64,000 nt of DNA from JAHIJO01 sp964486075 (GTDB lineage: Bacteria > Verrucomicrobiota > Kiritimatiellia > JAAZAB01). Positions 33,395 through 42,185 of the stretch are shown here, in pieces; positions within the stretch are counted from its first letter, which is position 1, and every line of letters starts with the position of its first letter. Both the position numbers and the translations under genes were made by a program. Where the stretch lies: assembly GCA_964486075.1 (NCBI GenBank), contig CAZALU010000001.1, positions 1-64,000 on the forward strand. The letters are read 5' to 3'. Below the pieces are notes generated by a model. That model ran no database searches, had not been told where the DNA came from, and worked only from the letters and a program-made list of their open reading frames with translations.

Positions 33395-35155
33395 ATGAAA
33401 TCAAAGTTAAAGTTGGTGCTGGGCTTATGCCTGGTAACGTTCGCTACACAAACGTTCGCCATGGTCATAGGCGGTAGTAATTATTTAGTGCAAACATTTT
33501 ACGAGAACCCGCACGCAGGCGAAACGTTGGTGGCGTTTGACTGGGGTGACAATAACAACCTATACTACTCGACCGGGCGACCGGATTGGGGATTGGGATT
33601 ATCCATTTACCGGTACGATGGCGCCACGGCATTGAAGCTGTACACGGATGAGAACGCGTTCGCCGGAAGCCGTGTGACCGTGATCGGCGGCCGTATTTAC
33701 TTCAACGACGGCGGGACATATGACCGTTGGACTTGCGACTACTACCGCTATGACCCGGTGCACCCGTCCGCGCCGGTGAATATAGGCGTGCTGAGCGACA
33801 TCAGTGGACTTGAGACGCGCACCGGAACCGATTTTTGGGCCGCAGGTGGCTGGAACGCCGCGATCTATTATAGTACTCTGAATGCGGATGGCGATCTGCT
33901 GAGCAACCCGTTGGTGAATCTCGGCACGATCGGGAACGCAAGCGGTCCGATCGTTTTTGATAAGGATGGCAATCTCTACTACGTGGAAGGCTATGTCGCA
34001 GAGGGCAAGCCAACCGTGTACCGCTGGAGCGCCGCGGAAGTAGCCGCGGCCATCGCCGACCCCGCGGGTAATCCGTTGAGCCCGGACGGCCATACATGGG
34101 CGTCCCTGTCATCGGGCGATGGAGCCTCCGGCATGGTGGTGGACAACAAGGGGCACTTGGTGGTTACTGCGACGTCGTTCACTGATCCCAGCCAGTTACA
34201 GCGTCTGTTCGTGACCAACGGCATCTACGCAGGCTATGAGGTGCTGGCCCGTTCGGACGAGCGCCTGGAATCCGTCCGTTTGCGCGCCGGCAGAATCTAC
34301 GTCAGTTCTTCCGCAGGAATATGCGCCGTTCTCCCCATGCAGGCGGATACCCACGTTATTAACGACTATGACTATGACGGCAAGTCTGACCTGGCGGTTT
34401 ACCGGGCCGGCTATTGGTCCATCTATTCCCTGGAGAACGGCATTATCCTTAACAACGTTGGCGTTTGGGGAGAGTCGGATTCCATTGCGGTGCCGGGAGA
34501 TTATGACGGCGACGGCAAGGCTGATCTGGCGGTTTACCGGGCCGGCTATTGGTCCGTCTATTCCTTGACGAACGGTATTATCCTCGATAACGCCGGGATA
34601 TGGGGCGAAGCGAACTCTATTCCGGTGCCGGGAGATTATGACGGCGATGGCAAGTCTGACCTGGCCTTGTATCGCGACGGCATTTGGTCCATCTACATGA
34701 TGGGTAGCGGTGAGACCCTCTCCGGCCCCTTTGGCGAAGCGGGCTGCACGCCGGTGCCGGGGGATTATGACGGCGATGGCAAGGCCGACCTAGCCTTGTA
34801 TCGCGACGGCATTTGGTCCATCTACATGATGGGCAGCGGAGATATCCTCTCCGGCCCCTTTGGCGAAGCGGGCTGCACGCCGGTGCCGGGAGATTATGAC
34901 GGCGATGGCAAGTCTGACCTGGCCTTGTATCGCGACGGCATTTGGTCCATCTATATGATGGGTAGCGGTGAGACCCTCTCCGGCCCCTTCGGCGAAGCGG
35001 GCTGCACGCCGGTGCCGGGGGATTATGACGGCGACGGCAAATCCGATCTGGCCTTGTATCGTGACGGTTATTGGGCCATCCGTTCCCTGAAGAGCGGCGT
35101 GATCCTCGACGCTGCCGGGGAGTGGGGCGGGCCAGACTCCGTTCCGGTTAAGTAG
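33395..35155 (+). CDS. Exported propeller-like protein with tandem FG-GAP/VCBS repeats
   Basis: Encodes 586 residues; AGGAG lies nine bases before the ATG. Signal peptide 1-22 (ending TQTFA). Residues ~25-320 are beta-rich with blade-like repeats (VAFDWGDNNNLYYST, GGRIYFNDGG, FDKDGNLYYVEG, VVDNKGHLVV), suggesting a beta-propeller. The C-terminal ~260 residues hold six D-Y-D-(G/Y)-D-G-K calcium-binding repeats, the last four nearly identical. It follows the B12-riboswitch gene by 161 bp on the same strand. The B12-binding protein BtuG of Bacteroides is also a surface propeller, an analogy only. Confidence 0.65.
   Translation: MKSKLKLVLGLCLVTFATQTFAMVIGGSNYLVQTFYENPHAGETLVAFDWGDNNNLYYSTGRPDWGLGLSIYRYDGATALKLYTDENAFAGSRVTVIGGRIYFNDGGTYDRWTCDYYRYDPVHPSAPVNIGVLSDISGLETRTGTDFWAAGGWNAAIYYSTLNADGDLLSNPLVNLGTIGNASGPIVFDKDGNLYYVEGYVAEGKPTVYRWSAAEVAAAIADPAGNPLSPDGHTWASLSSGDGASGMVVDNKGHLVVTATSFTDPSQLQRLFVTNGIYAGYEVLARSDERLESVRLRAGRIYVSSSAGICAVLPMQADTHVINDYDYDGKSDLAVYRAGYWSIYSLENGIILNNVGVWGESDSIAVPGDYDGDGKADLAVYRAGYWSVYSLTNGIILDNAGIWGEANSIPVPGDYDGDGKSDLALYRDGIWSIYMMGSGETLSGPFGEAGCTPVPGDYDGDGKADLALYRDGIWSIYMMGSGDILSGPFGEAGCTPVPGDYDGDGKSDLALYRDGIWSIYMMGSGETLSGPFGEAGCTPVPGDYDGDGKSDLALYRDGYWAIRSLKSGVILDAAGEWGGPDSVPVK
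34634..35150 (+). repeat. 129-bp tandem repeats within the VCBS gene
   Basis: Units begin at 34634, 34763, 34892 and 35021, each 129 bp (43 codons) starting GATTATGACGGCGA. The first three are nearly identical and the last diverges after its first third. The DNA identity, beyond protein similarity, points to recent duplication or gene conversion. Confidence 0.85.
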
Positions 35156-35388
35156 CAATCAGGAGCTGAACAACAATAAGGTGTCCGCCAATTAGCGAAT
35201 ATTCCTTAACCCGATATTGAAGCAGTCACTCTTCGGACTGGATGGCGGATAAAGCAGGTGTTGCCGGCTTCGTAAAATATGTGCGGGCTCTCGCGGTCTA
35301 TACGCGGGAGCTCGCCTTGAGGCCCAAGGGATAAGCGCTCCCGACGGCAGTGGTGTGTTTTTGTAAACTTATGCGGCGGTTAACCACT

Positions 35389-38310
35389 ATGTGTAACACA
35401 TCAACTAATAGCGTTACGTTGCCGGCCAGGCGTGTCCATGTCATTGCCTGCGGCGTGCTCGCGCTGGATATCAATGCCATCGTGAAGCGGCTGGGTCTTG
35501 AGGTGACCGTGACGTTTCTGCCGGGCGGCTTGCACAATAACCCTCGCGAATTGCAGACGCGTCTGCAACGCGCGGTGGACGATGCGTCCGCCAACGGCAG
35601 CAGCGATCTGATCGCCATCGGCTATGGCGTGTGCGGACGTGGAACCGTAGGCCTGCGGGCGGGCGCCGTGCCGCTGGCCATTCCGCTGGTGCATGACTGC
35701 ATCGCGCTCTTTCTGGGATCCGACCGGGCCTATAGCGAACAATTCGCCAAATATCCCGGCACCTACTATGTCTCCGCCGGCTGGGTCGATGAGAAAGTAC
35801 GTCCATGGAGTGCGCAGGAGCAGGAAACCGCCGAATGCCGCAGCCCCATCGAATACGATTTCGAACGGCTGGTGTGCCAGTATGGCCAGGAGCACGCGCA
35901 GGCCATTCGGGAATTCGTCACCAGTTGGCATCGTAATTACCAGCGCGCCGCTTTCATTGACACTGGCGAACAGTCGGTCCGCCGCGCGCGCTACGCGGGC
36001 ATGGCGCAGGCCATGGCCGCTGAATTCGGCTGGAAATACGAAGAAATCTCCGGCACACACGAGCTGCTGACGCAGTTGCTCACGACCCAGGAGTCCAGCG
36101 ATAGCATTCTAATCGTGCCGCCGGGGCATATGACGATCTACGATGGCGTACGTCGGCGGATGCGAGCAGTCCCCGTGCAGGAGTGCGCGGAAGCGCCGCC
36201 CGAGCCGACCCTGCTGGTGTATGACGAGCCGCCAAAGCGCGAGATTAAACCCCGGCAGGAAATGGTGCGCCTCGGGATGGGCATCGACGCCGGCGGAACC
36301 TACACGGACATCGTCATCTACGATTTTGAGAGCCGGTCCGTTCTGCAGAAGGCCAAAAGCCTCACGACGCCGTGGGATTATGCGATCGGGATCAATACCG
36401 CGCTTGACCGGATCGATGGCAAACGATTCGCACAGGTTGACTTGATCTCTGTTTCCACAACTTTGGCCACCAATGCTATTGTGGAGGGGCGCGGCCAAAA
36501 AGTGGGACTGCTGCTCATGCCGCCCTATGGCTGGCGCGACCCGGAAAATTTCACGCACAACCTGATCGCGCTCATCGCAGGGCAGCTCGCAATTGACGGC
36601 CGAGAACTGGCGGCGGTTGATCCCGACCAGGTGCGGCGCTCCGTGCGCGATATGCTGGAGCGTCAGGGCGTCAAGGCCCTGGCCGTGGCGGGCTATGCCA
36701 GCCACGTCAATCCCTCCCACGAGATGCAAGTCAAGGCGGCAATCCGCCAGGTGACCGATTGCGTCGCGACCTGCGCGCATGAGGTCTGCGGGGGCATGGA
36801 TTATCGCATTCGCGCCGAGACAGCCGTTCTCAACGCGCAGATTATTCCTTGTCTCGAAGCGTTTCTTGCCAAGCTGCAGAGCACCCTCCAGTGCCGCGGG
36901 CTGAATGCGCCCGTTATGGTCGTTAAGAGCGACGGCTCCCTAATGAGCCTTGAGGCCGCGTGCCAACGCCCGATCGAGACGATTCTCTCCGGGCCCGCCG
37001 CCAGCGCGACCGGGGCCGGCTACCTCACAGGCCTGCCCGAGGCGATCATCGTTGACATCGGCGGCACAACGACCGACACGGCGACGATCCGCGGCGGGGC
37101 AGTCCGAACCTGTGCTGACGGCGCCACGGTGGGTCGATGGAAGACAAACGTCGAGGCCCTGGATATGCGCACGCTCGGTTTGGGAGGCGACAGCCAGATA
37201 GCCTGCGTCGAGGGCAAACTGCGAATTGGTCCGCAACGTGTAGCGTCGGTCGCGTGGCTTGCGAGCCAGCACCCGCGAACAGGCGAAGCGTTAATGTGGT
37301 TGGAGCATCACCTGAACCACTTTATAGTGGCCACGCGGGGCATGGAGCTGCTGACCCTCACGCCATACAGGCACCGTCGCCTGCATGACCAATCGGAAAA
37401 GCGCGTTGTGGAAATTCTGAAGGAGCGCCCCTACTCGGTGGACGAATTGATCGAACGCACACAATGCATGGCCGAACATTTCCTGCCGTTGGGAGTGTTG
37501 GAGGAAGACCACATCATTCAGCGCTGCGGCCTGACGCCGACGGATCTGTTACATGCCGCCGGCCGGCTGGACCTGTGGGATGCCGATGCCTCGCGCCGAC
37601 TGTGCGATATGTACGCCTGCCTGATGCGCCTGGATCGGGCCCGTTTTATCGAACAGGGACAAGACCACTTCGTGCGTCTGTTGGCGCTTGAGCTGCTGAA
37701 GAAACAGCTTGCCGACGAGATTGACCCGGAGACGATTGAAACGTCGCCAGCCGCCATGGCCCTGATTGACAGGGCCTTGAGCGGGGAGAGCGACGGGTAT
37801 AGCGTGCAAATCACGTTGAAGGCACCCGTGATCGGCATCGGCGCCCCGGCCCATTTCTTCCTGCCGGAGGCGGCGCGACTTTTGCGTGCCGAGGCCATCA
37901 TTCCGGCTCACGCCGACGTCGCCAACGCCGTCGGCGCCATCACCAGTCTCGTGCGGATTCACCGCTCCGTAACAATTGCCGTTGATGAAAAGGGCCTCTA
38001 CCGCTTGGAGGGCCTGCCGGAAACGCCCAGCTTCGGTAACATCGAGGCCGCGCAGGAGTTTGCCGTCGAACAATTGCGGAATATGGTTAAAAATCTAGGC
38101 CGCCAGGCAGGAACCGCCGCCTTGAAGGTAGAGGTTCGGATCAATGACCGCATGGGCTCACTGAAGGATGGTCAGCAGCTATTCCTTGGACGCACGGTGG
38201 CTGCCTGCCTGACCGGACGTCCGGCCTTGGCCCGCTTGGGCGCGACGCCTGATGCCGCGCCATCGGCATCTTTCCGACAAGGTGCGGATGATGGCACCGC
38301 AGGCGTTTAG
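35389..38310 (+). CDS. DUF1638-hydantoinase/oxoprolinase (ASKHA) fusion protein
   Basis: From ATG 35389 it encodes 973 residues; alternative in-frame starts at 35350 and 35371 exist and no ribosome site decides. Residues ~10-250 are a DUF1638 domain (HVIACGVLALDI, IGYGVCGRGTVGL, HDCIALFLGS, YYVSAGWVDE). From ~300 there is a hydantoinase/oxoprolinase (HyuA) domain with two ASKHA phosphate motifs, MGIDAGGTYTDIVIYDF and IVDIGGTTTDTATI, plus GLGGDSQI. DUF1638 and HyuA-like ATPases are often found near corrinoid-dependent methyltransferases; I therefore suggest a corrinoid-protein activating or related role. The stop lies in the first unit of an 82-bp tandem repeat. Confidence 0.75.
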   Translation: MCNTSTNSVTLPARRVHVIACGVLALDINAIVKRLGLEVTVTFLPGGLHNNPRELQTRLQRAVDDASANGSSDLIAIGYGVCGRGTVGLRAGAVPLAIPLVHDCIALFLGSDRAYSEQFAKYPGTYYVSAGWVDEKVRPWSAQEQETAECRSPIEYDFERLVCQYGQEHAQAIREFVTSWHRNYQRAAFIDTGEQSVRRARYAGMAQAMAAEFGWKYEEISGTHELLTQLLTTQESSDSILIVPPGHMTIYDGVRRRMRAVPVQECAEAPPEPTLLVYDEPPKREIKPRQEMVRLGMGIDAGGTYTDIVIYDFESRSVLQKAKSLTTPWDYAIGINTALDRIDGKRFAQVDLISVSTTLATNAIVEGRGQKVGLLLMPPYGWRDPENFTHNLIALIAGQLAIDGRELAAVDPDQVRRSVRDMLERQGVKALAVAGYASHVNPSHEMQVKAAIRQVTDCVATCAHEVCGGMDYRIRAETAVLNAQIIPCLEAFLAKLQSTLQCRGLNAPVMVVKSDGSLMSLEAACQRPIETILSGPAASATGAGYLTGLPEAIIVDIGGTTTDTATIRGGAVRTCADGATVGRWKTNVEALDMRTLGLGGDSQIACVEGKLRIGPQRVASVAWLASQHPRTGEALMWLEHHLNHFIVATRGMELLTLTPYRHRRLHDQSEKRVVEILKERPYSVDELIERTQCMAEHFLPLGVLEEDHIIQRCGLTPTDLLHAAGRLDLWDADASRRLCDMYACLMRLDRARFIEQGQDHFVRLLALELLKKQLADEIDPETIETSPAAMALIDRALSGESDGYSVQITLKAPVIGIGAPAHFFLPEAARLLRAEAIIPAHADVANAVGAITSLVRIHRSVTIAVDEKGLYRLEGLPETPSFGNIEAAQEFAVEQLRNMVKNLGRQAGTAALKVEVRINDRMGSLKDGQQLFLGRTVAACLTGRPALARLGATPDAAPSASFRQGADDGTAGV

Positions 38311-38462
38311 AGCGGAGGCGGGAAACCCTTTGGGCGTTCCCGCCCTACAATTCAGAATAAAGGTCGCTCCGTTGCAGGGCGATAAGCTTCAGAGCGGAGG
38401 CGGGAAACCCTTTGGGCGTTCCCGCCCTACAATTCAGAATAAAGGTCGCTCCGTTGCAGGGG
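38309..38462. repeat. Two tandem 82-bp units with internal hairpin
   Basis: Units start at 38309 and 38391 with AGAGCGGAGGCGGG and are near identical. Each contains GGCGGGAA...TTCCCGCC, a hairpin that could end transcription of the fusion gene. The first unit begins inside its stop codon. Confidence 0.8.
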
Positions 38463-38500
38463 GCCTAATTGAATGTAGGCACATCAGCAGCACACAATTC

Positions 38501-39547
38501 TTAAAAAAATGCTTTAGCCAGCTTCAAAACGCCCTGGCGCCATGGCACGCGGTGCGTAACGCCTGACGATGCGTTGCTTATTCGATCAGCATGGGCTAGA
38601 TACCAGCGGTAATTCCTGATTAAAGCTTCCCGGTTGGAATACTTTGGTTGAAAGCCCAGCTTCTTCTCCGCTTTCTCGATGGAGACGAAGGACTCCTTGC
38701 CGACTGTTTCGTAAATCCACTTATACAAAGGCGATAAGTGGGCCAGTTCCAGCAGACGTAGGGCCATAATCGTCGGGCGTTCCGGAAGCGATACGATCCG
38801 TTTTCCGTGTCCGGCTTCGTCAAGCACAGCCTGGAAATCCGAACGTGGCGTTCCAAATTCTTTTGCGCCGATATTGAATGTGTCGTTGATAATATTCTCT
38901 GGCATCGTGGCGCAGAGCCAGATCGCGTCACACAGGTCTGCCACGTCCAGATATTGATAAGGGTTGTTGCCCGGTCCAAGGATGGGGAAGTTATGTCCAT
39001 CCCTGGCCCATTCATAGAGCATAGCGAACACCCCCAGCCGTTCCGGTCCGATAAACGATTTCGGGCGCAGGATCGGCAGGCACATTCCGTCCTGACGGCT
39101 TTTAGCGCAGATTGCCTCGGCCAGCACCTTCGCTTCGCCGTATGGGCCTACTCCTATGAGTTCGTCGGTTTCCATGAGTGGATGGTGGTCTGGAATGCCA
39201 TAAACGGCTGTGGATGAAATATGGATAAAACGGGCAACTTTTTGACGCTTGGCCTCCTCAAGAACCATTTGGGTGCCTTCGACATCGATGGAATAAATAT
39301 CGGCCGGTCTGCAAAGCGGCAAGGCGGCCGCGGCATGCACAACAATATTGGCCCCGTCCATGGCCTGCCGCACGTTCTCACGTTTACGGATATCGCCGCA
39401 GATCACGCGCACTTGGGCGTTGACATCAGGATAGTCAAACGGAGAAACATCAAGCACCGTGACGTGTTGTTGTTTGGCCAGTAGGTGACGGACGATATTA
39501 ATGCCGAGAAATCCGGCTCCACCGGTTACGAGGATTGATTGTTGCAC
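38501..39547 (-). CDS. NAD(P)-dependent sugar epimerase/dehydratase
   Basis: Encodes 348 residues of the extended short-chain dehydrogenase family: TGGAGFLG (8-15) binds NAD(P), then HAAAALP, SSTAVYG, and the YxxxK pair Tyr136/Lys140 in PYGEAK. Likely acts on a nucleotide-sugar or isoprenoid-linked sugar; substrate not readable. Transcribed in the same direction as the ECF operon, 62 bp after the ATPase gene, possibly by read-through. Confidence 0.85.
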   Translation of the reverse strand: MQQSILVTGGAGFLGINIVRHLLAKQQHVTVLDVSPFDYPDVNAQVRVICGDIRKRENVRQAMDGANIVVHAAAALPLCRPADIYSIDVEGTQMVLEEAKRQKVARFIHISSTAVYGIPDHHPLMETDELIGVGPYGEAKVLAEAICAKSRQDGMCLPILRPKSFIGPERLGVFAMLYEWARDGHNFPILGPGNNPYQYLDVADLCDAIWLCATMPENIINDTFNIGAKEFGTPRSDFQAVLDEAGHGKRIVSLPERPTIMALRLLELAHLSPLYKWIYETVGKESFVSIEKAEKKLGFQPKYSNREALIRNYRWYLAHADRISNASSGVTHRVPWRQGVLKLAKAFF

Positions 39548-39609
39548 ACGTTCTCCTTATTCAGCCTTCAGGATGCGGATGGTTGCAGTCTTTCTGGATA
39601 GGTCTTACG

Positions 39610-40296
39610 TTAACACCAATAGGATGCAATGCGCTCAGAATTAGAGGTGTTTTCAACGATTATTCCATTATCAAGTACGATAAAACGACGGCATACCCTG
39701 CGCGCGAAGTCAAGGTTATGAGTTGCCATCAGCAGTGTGGTGTTCAGGCCAATAAGCAATTCGGCTAGTTCTGCTCTGCCGACCGGATCCAGCGCCGCCG
39801 AGGGTTCGTCGAGCAACAACAGCGGCGGATCCGCAACCAGCACGCCGGCCAGGGCCACACGCTGCAGTTGTCCGTGTGAGAGACGATGGGGCGAATGCAA
39901 GGCCAGTTTGGCGATGCCAAGCTTCTCCATCATCGGCAAAGCTTTAGCGCGCGCTTCCGTGCGGGACAAACCCCGGCGTTCCAATGTGAAGGCAATATCG
40001 TCAATCACGCTTGGAAACAGGATCTGATCATCGGGAATGCCGAACAAAAAGCCTGCCTGATCTCGAATCTGCCGTGTGGTTGCCTTAGATAGAGGGATAT
40101 CGCACACCGTAATTGCCCCATCAAACGGAACCAGGCCCACGGATGCATACAAGAGGGTGGTCTTGCCGGACCCGTTGAGACCCAGCAGGGCCACCCGCTC
40201 GCCCGGAGCGATAGCCAGCGAAATCCCATTAAGAACGGGCGCATCTTCCGGCCGATATCTCGCCGAGACGTTCTGAAAGGTTAGAGCAGAGTTCAT
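39610..40296 (-). CDS. ECF transporter ATPase (EcfA/CbiO/NikO-like)
   Basis: Start at the ATG overlapping the EcfT stop (ATGA); encodes 228 residues. Walker A GLNGSGKTT at 39-47, the ECF Q-loop region GIPDDQILFPSV, signature LSHGQLQRVALA, Walker B LLLLDEPSAALD and the switch His in ATHNLD. The GIPDDQ segment is characteristic of energy-coupling-factor ATPases. Only one ATPase gene is present, as in Cbi/Nik systems, so it probably works as a homodimer. Confidence 0.9.
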   Translation of the reverse strand: MNSALTFQNVSARYRPEDAPVLNGISLAIAPGERVALLGLNGSGKTTLLYASVGLVPFDGAITVCDIPLSKATTRQIRDQAGFLFGIPDDQILFPSVIDDIAFTLERRGLSRTEARAKALPMMEKLGIAKLALHSPHRLSHGQLQRVALAGVLVADPPLLLLDEPSAALDPVGRAELAELLIGLNTTLLMATHNLDFARRVCRRFIVLDNGIIVENTSNSERIASYWC

Positions 40297-41042
40297 AAAC
40301 CATCCGCCCATCTGGCCGTGATGCTTGCGCCAAGCAAGAGGATCGTGGTGGTCACGGCCAACACATCCAAGATGGAGACGGCTGCCGGCGTTGTCCGGAC
40401 GGTGACCTCAAATCCGCGCAGATCCATGGCGACGGCAACGCGTTCGGCGCGATTCATGATTCGCAGGACCCAAATGGCGGGGAAAGCGCCAAGAACCCTT
40501 AATCTCATCGTCAGCCTCGACGGCAAGCCGCGTATCCGCAGAGCGGATGAGATGCGCCCAGTTTCATTGGTAAGCATCGCGGTTTGGTGAACGATTTGCA
40601 TGATTAGAATTGCCATCGTGCGCGGCACAGGCAATCCGCCCAGCGCCGTGCCCAGCTCAGCAAAATCAAGGGTCGCTATGGTGGCCGCGCAAATAAAAAT
40701 ACATCCTGTGCCGCGGATGCCGATTTCCAACGGCACTCGCACTGCGCCGAACCAATGGCTGCTTGCCGTATGCGGGGGGGGCACCCAAGGCGTGAGCAGA
40801 AACAAGGGCAGGAATAAAATACCGGCGTATAGCAACAAGCCGACCAGGTTTTTTCTGGGAACGCCACACAGCCATACCCAGCCGACAACAGCGCCGCAGA
40901 CAAGTGCCATGCCCAGCGGCTGATGCAGGGGAGCGAAGAGGCAACTTATAAAAACGATCAGCCCGCAAGCCACGCGCGCGGATGGCGTCAAGCTCTGCAT
41001 ACGGCGACTGCCTGAACCCCAGAATTCAAGGAACGCTGTCAC
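40293..41042 (-). CDS. ECF transporter T component (EcfT/CbiQ family)
   Basis: Encodes 249 residues, starting at a GTG with AAGGA eight bases upstream. Several membrane helices (VACGLIVFISCLFAPL, GLLLYAGILFLPLFLLT) and the two cytosolic coupling motifs with Arg-Gly, SALRIRGL and AMDLRGFE, which dock to the ATPase. It is part of a five-gene overlapping operon (TonB receptor, S component, methyltransferase, T, A). Confidence 0.85.
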   Translation of the reverse strand: MTAFLEFWGSGSRRMQSLTPSARVACGLIVFISCLFAPLHQPLGMALVCGAVVGWVWLCGVPRKNLVGLLLYAGILFLPLFLLTPWVPPPHTASSHWFGAVRVPLEIGIRGTGCIFICAATIATLDFAELGTALGGLPVPRTMAILIMQIVHQTAMLTNETGRISSALRIRGLPSRLTMRLRVLGAFPAIWVLRIMNRAERVAVAMDLRGFEVTVRTTPAAVSILDVLAVTTTILLLGASITARWADGL

Positions 41043-41046
41043 CGGT

Positions 41047-41667
41047 CTATCCTTTCTTGCGGGCTGTTATAATATAGCTATGTTCATCATCGGTCGTGGA
41101 AATAACGTTGAATCGGTTCCGCTCGAGCAGCTGCGCGGTCTCGTCAGCGCAAACAAGATGATCATGTCTGACGGAAGGATGCACTTTTGCATGGATCCGA
41201 TTGACCTGCGCCCGCGAAATCAAGTGCACTATGTGCAGATGGCTTTCCGGCCGCAGTACGCGGTGCAATTCTTTGGCGACAGCCGCGTGATTCTCAAAGT
41301 GAGGCCATACCGAGAAGCAGATGATCCGATCTATGCTAGCATCCTCAAAGGGAATCTTTTCGGCTGATGCGTGATGCCAACTGGCGCGCACATCATCCGC
41401 TTTTCTCCGCGCCAGCGCAAGCATCCGGGTCGAAATGTCCAACGCCATAACGCGCCCTGCCGACCCAAGCCTTCGCAAAAGCGCCTTGGTAAGATTGCCA
41501 GTGCCGCAACCGACGTCAAGCACAACCTCGCTGGCATTGATATCGAATTGCGCAAGACAAGCATCAAGATCATGGGCTACAAGGGACAGATCGAACCCGG
41601 CGTCCCATGTGTCGGCGAGCGCATCGAAAAACTCTATGCGGGGATCGGAAATAGGACTTGTTTTCAT
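41047..41667 (-). CDS. Class I SAM-dependent methyltransferase in the ECF operon
   Basis: The frame is open further upstream, but the ATG at 41667 overlaps the S-component stop (ATGA). From there it encodes 206 residues. Motif I VLDVGCGTGN (D51-G57), ALDIS, then PFEDASIDRIICFSVWPHF and ELHRVLRPESHLHIVH follow the Rossmann methyltransferase order. It is co-translated with an uptake system. A role in modifying the imported compound, in making a metallophore or in corrin chemistry is possible; sequence alone does not choose. Confidence 0.85.
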   Translation of the reverse strand: MKTSPISDPRIEFFDALADTWDAGFDLSLVAHDLDACLAQFDINASEVVLDVGCGTGNLTKALLRRLGSAGRVMALDISTRMLALARRKADDVRASWHHASAEKIPFEDASIDRIICFSVWPHFENHAAVAKELHRVLRPESHLHIVHLISRAQVNRIHAKVHPSVRHDHLVCADETAQLLERNRFNVISTTDDEHSYIITARKKG

Positions 41668-42185
41668 CGAGGAGGTTTCTTTATAGGCACATAACCCTTT
41701 GATAAGCGCACGATCGCCGGAATAGCGAAAAGCATAAGTATAATGCCGGGCCAGCCGCTCAGCAAAGAGATTCCTGCGATAAATGTAGCCGGCAGCCCCA
41801 TATAAAGCGCTGCCAGATACAAAAGCCCGGCGCCAACAACCCTGCCGTAGATGAGTATTGGTATCAAAAGAATCAACACCGGCGCGCGCGGAAACCAGGC
41901 ATGGAAGATGCCAATCAGGATCGCCATGAGGGATAATTCCACTGACATAGTCGGCGCCACCGGCGGATATAACGGCGGCATGCCTGTGACGGCGCCGGAT
42001 AACAGTGGGACGACGAAGGCCGTCAGCGCAGATGCGCCTGGCCGCACAAAAAAAGCCAATGCCACCAACGGTAAGTACATAGGCATGAAAATGTGGCCGA
42101 GGTGAATCAAGTGAAACAATATGGGCAGCAGCAGGGCGATGGCTCCAAACAGCCCGCAATAGGCAAATTCTCGATTGGTCATCAT
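41664..42185 (-). CDS. ECF transporter S component (substrate-binding membrane protein)
   Basis: Encodes 173 residues with five to six hydrophobic helices. HLIHLGHIFMPMYLPLVALAF near residues 25-45 and SGAVTGMPPLYPPVAPTMSVEL near 63-84 match a class of S components I recall with a P-x-(H/Y)-x-P and TGMPP...EL pattern. It is not CbiM/NikM (no MHIPDG start). The start overlaps the TonB receptor stop (TAATG). The substrate is likely a corrinoid or a metal complex judging from the TonB partner and nikR. Confidence 0.7.
   Translation of the reverse strand: MMTNREFAYCGLFGAIALLLPILFHLIHLGHIFMPMYLPLVALAFFVRPGASALTAFVVPLLSGAVTGMPPLYPPVAPTMSVELSLMAILIGIFHAWFPRAPVLILLIPILIYGRVVGAGLLYLAALYMGLPATFIAGISLLSGWPGIILMLFAIPAIVRLSKGYVPIKKPPR

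Noticed and set aside
38309..38462. CRISPR array
   Set aside because: Only two long tandem units with no short repeat-spacer pattern; no cas genes in the window.
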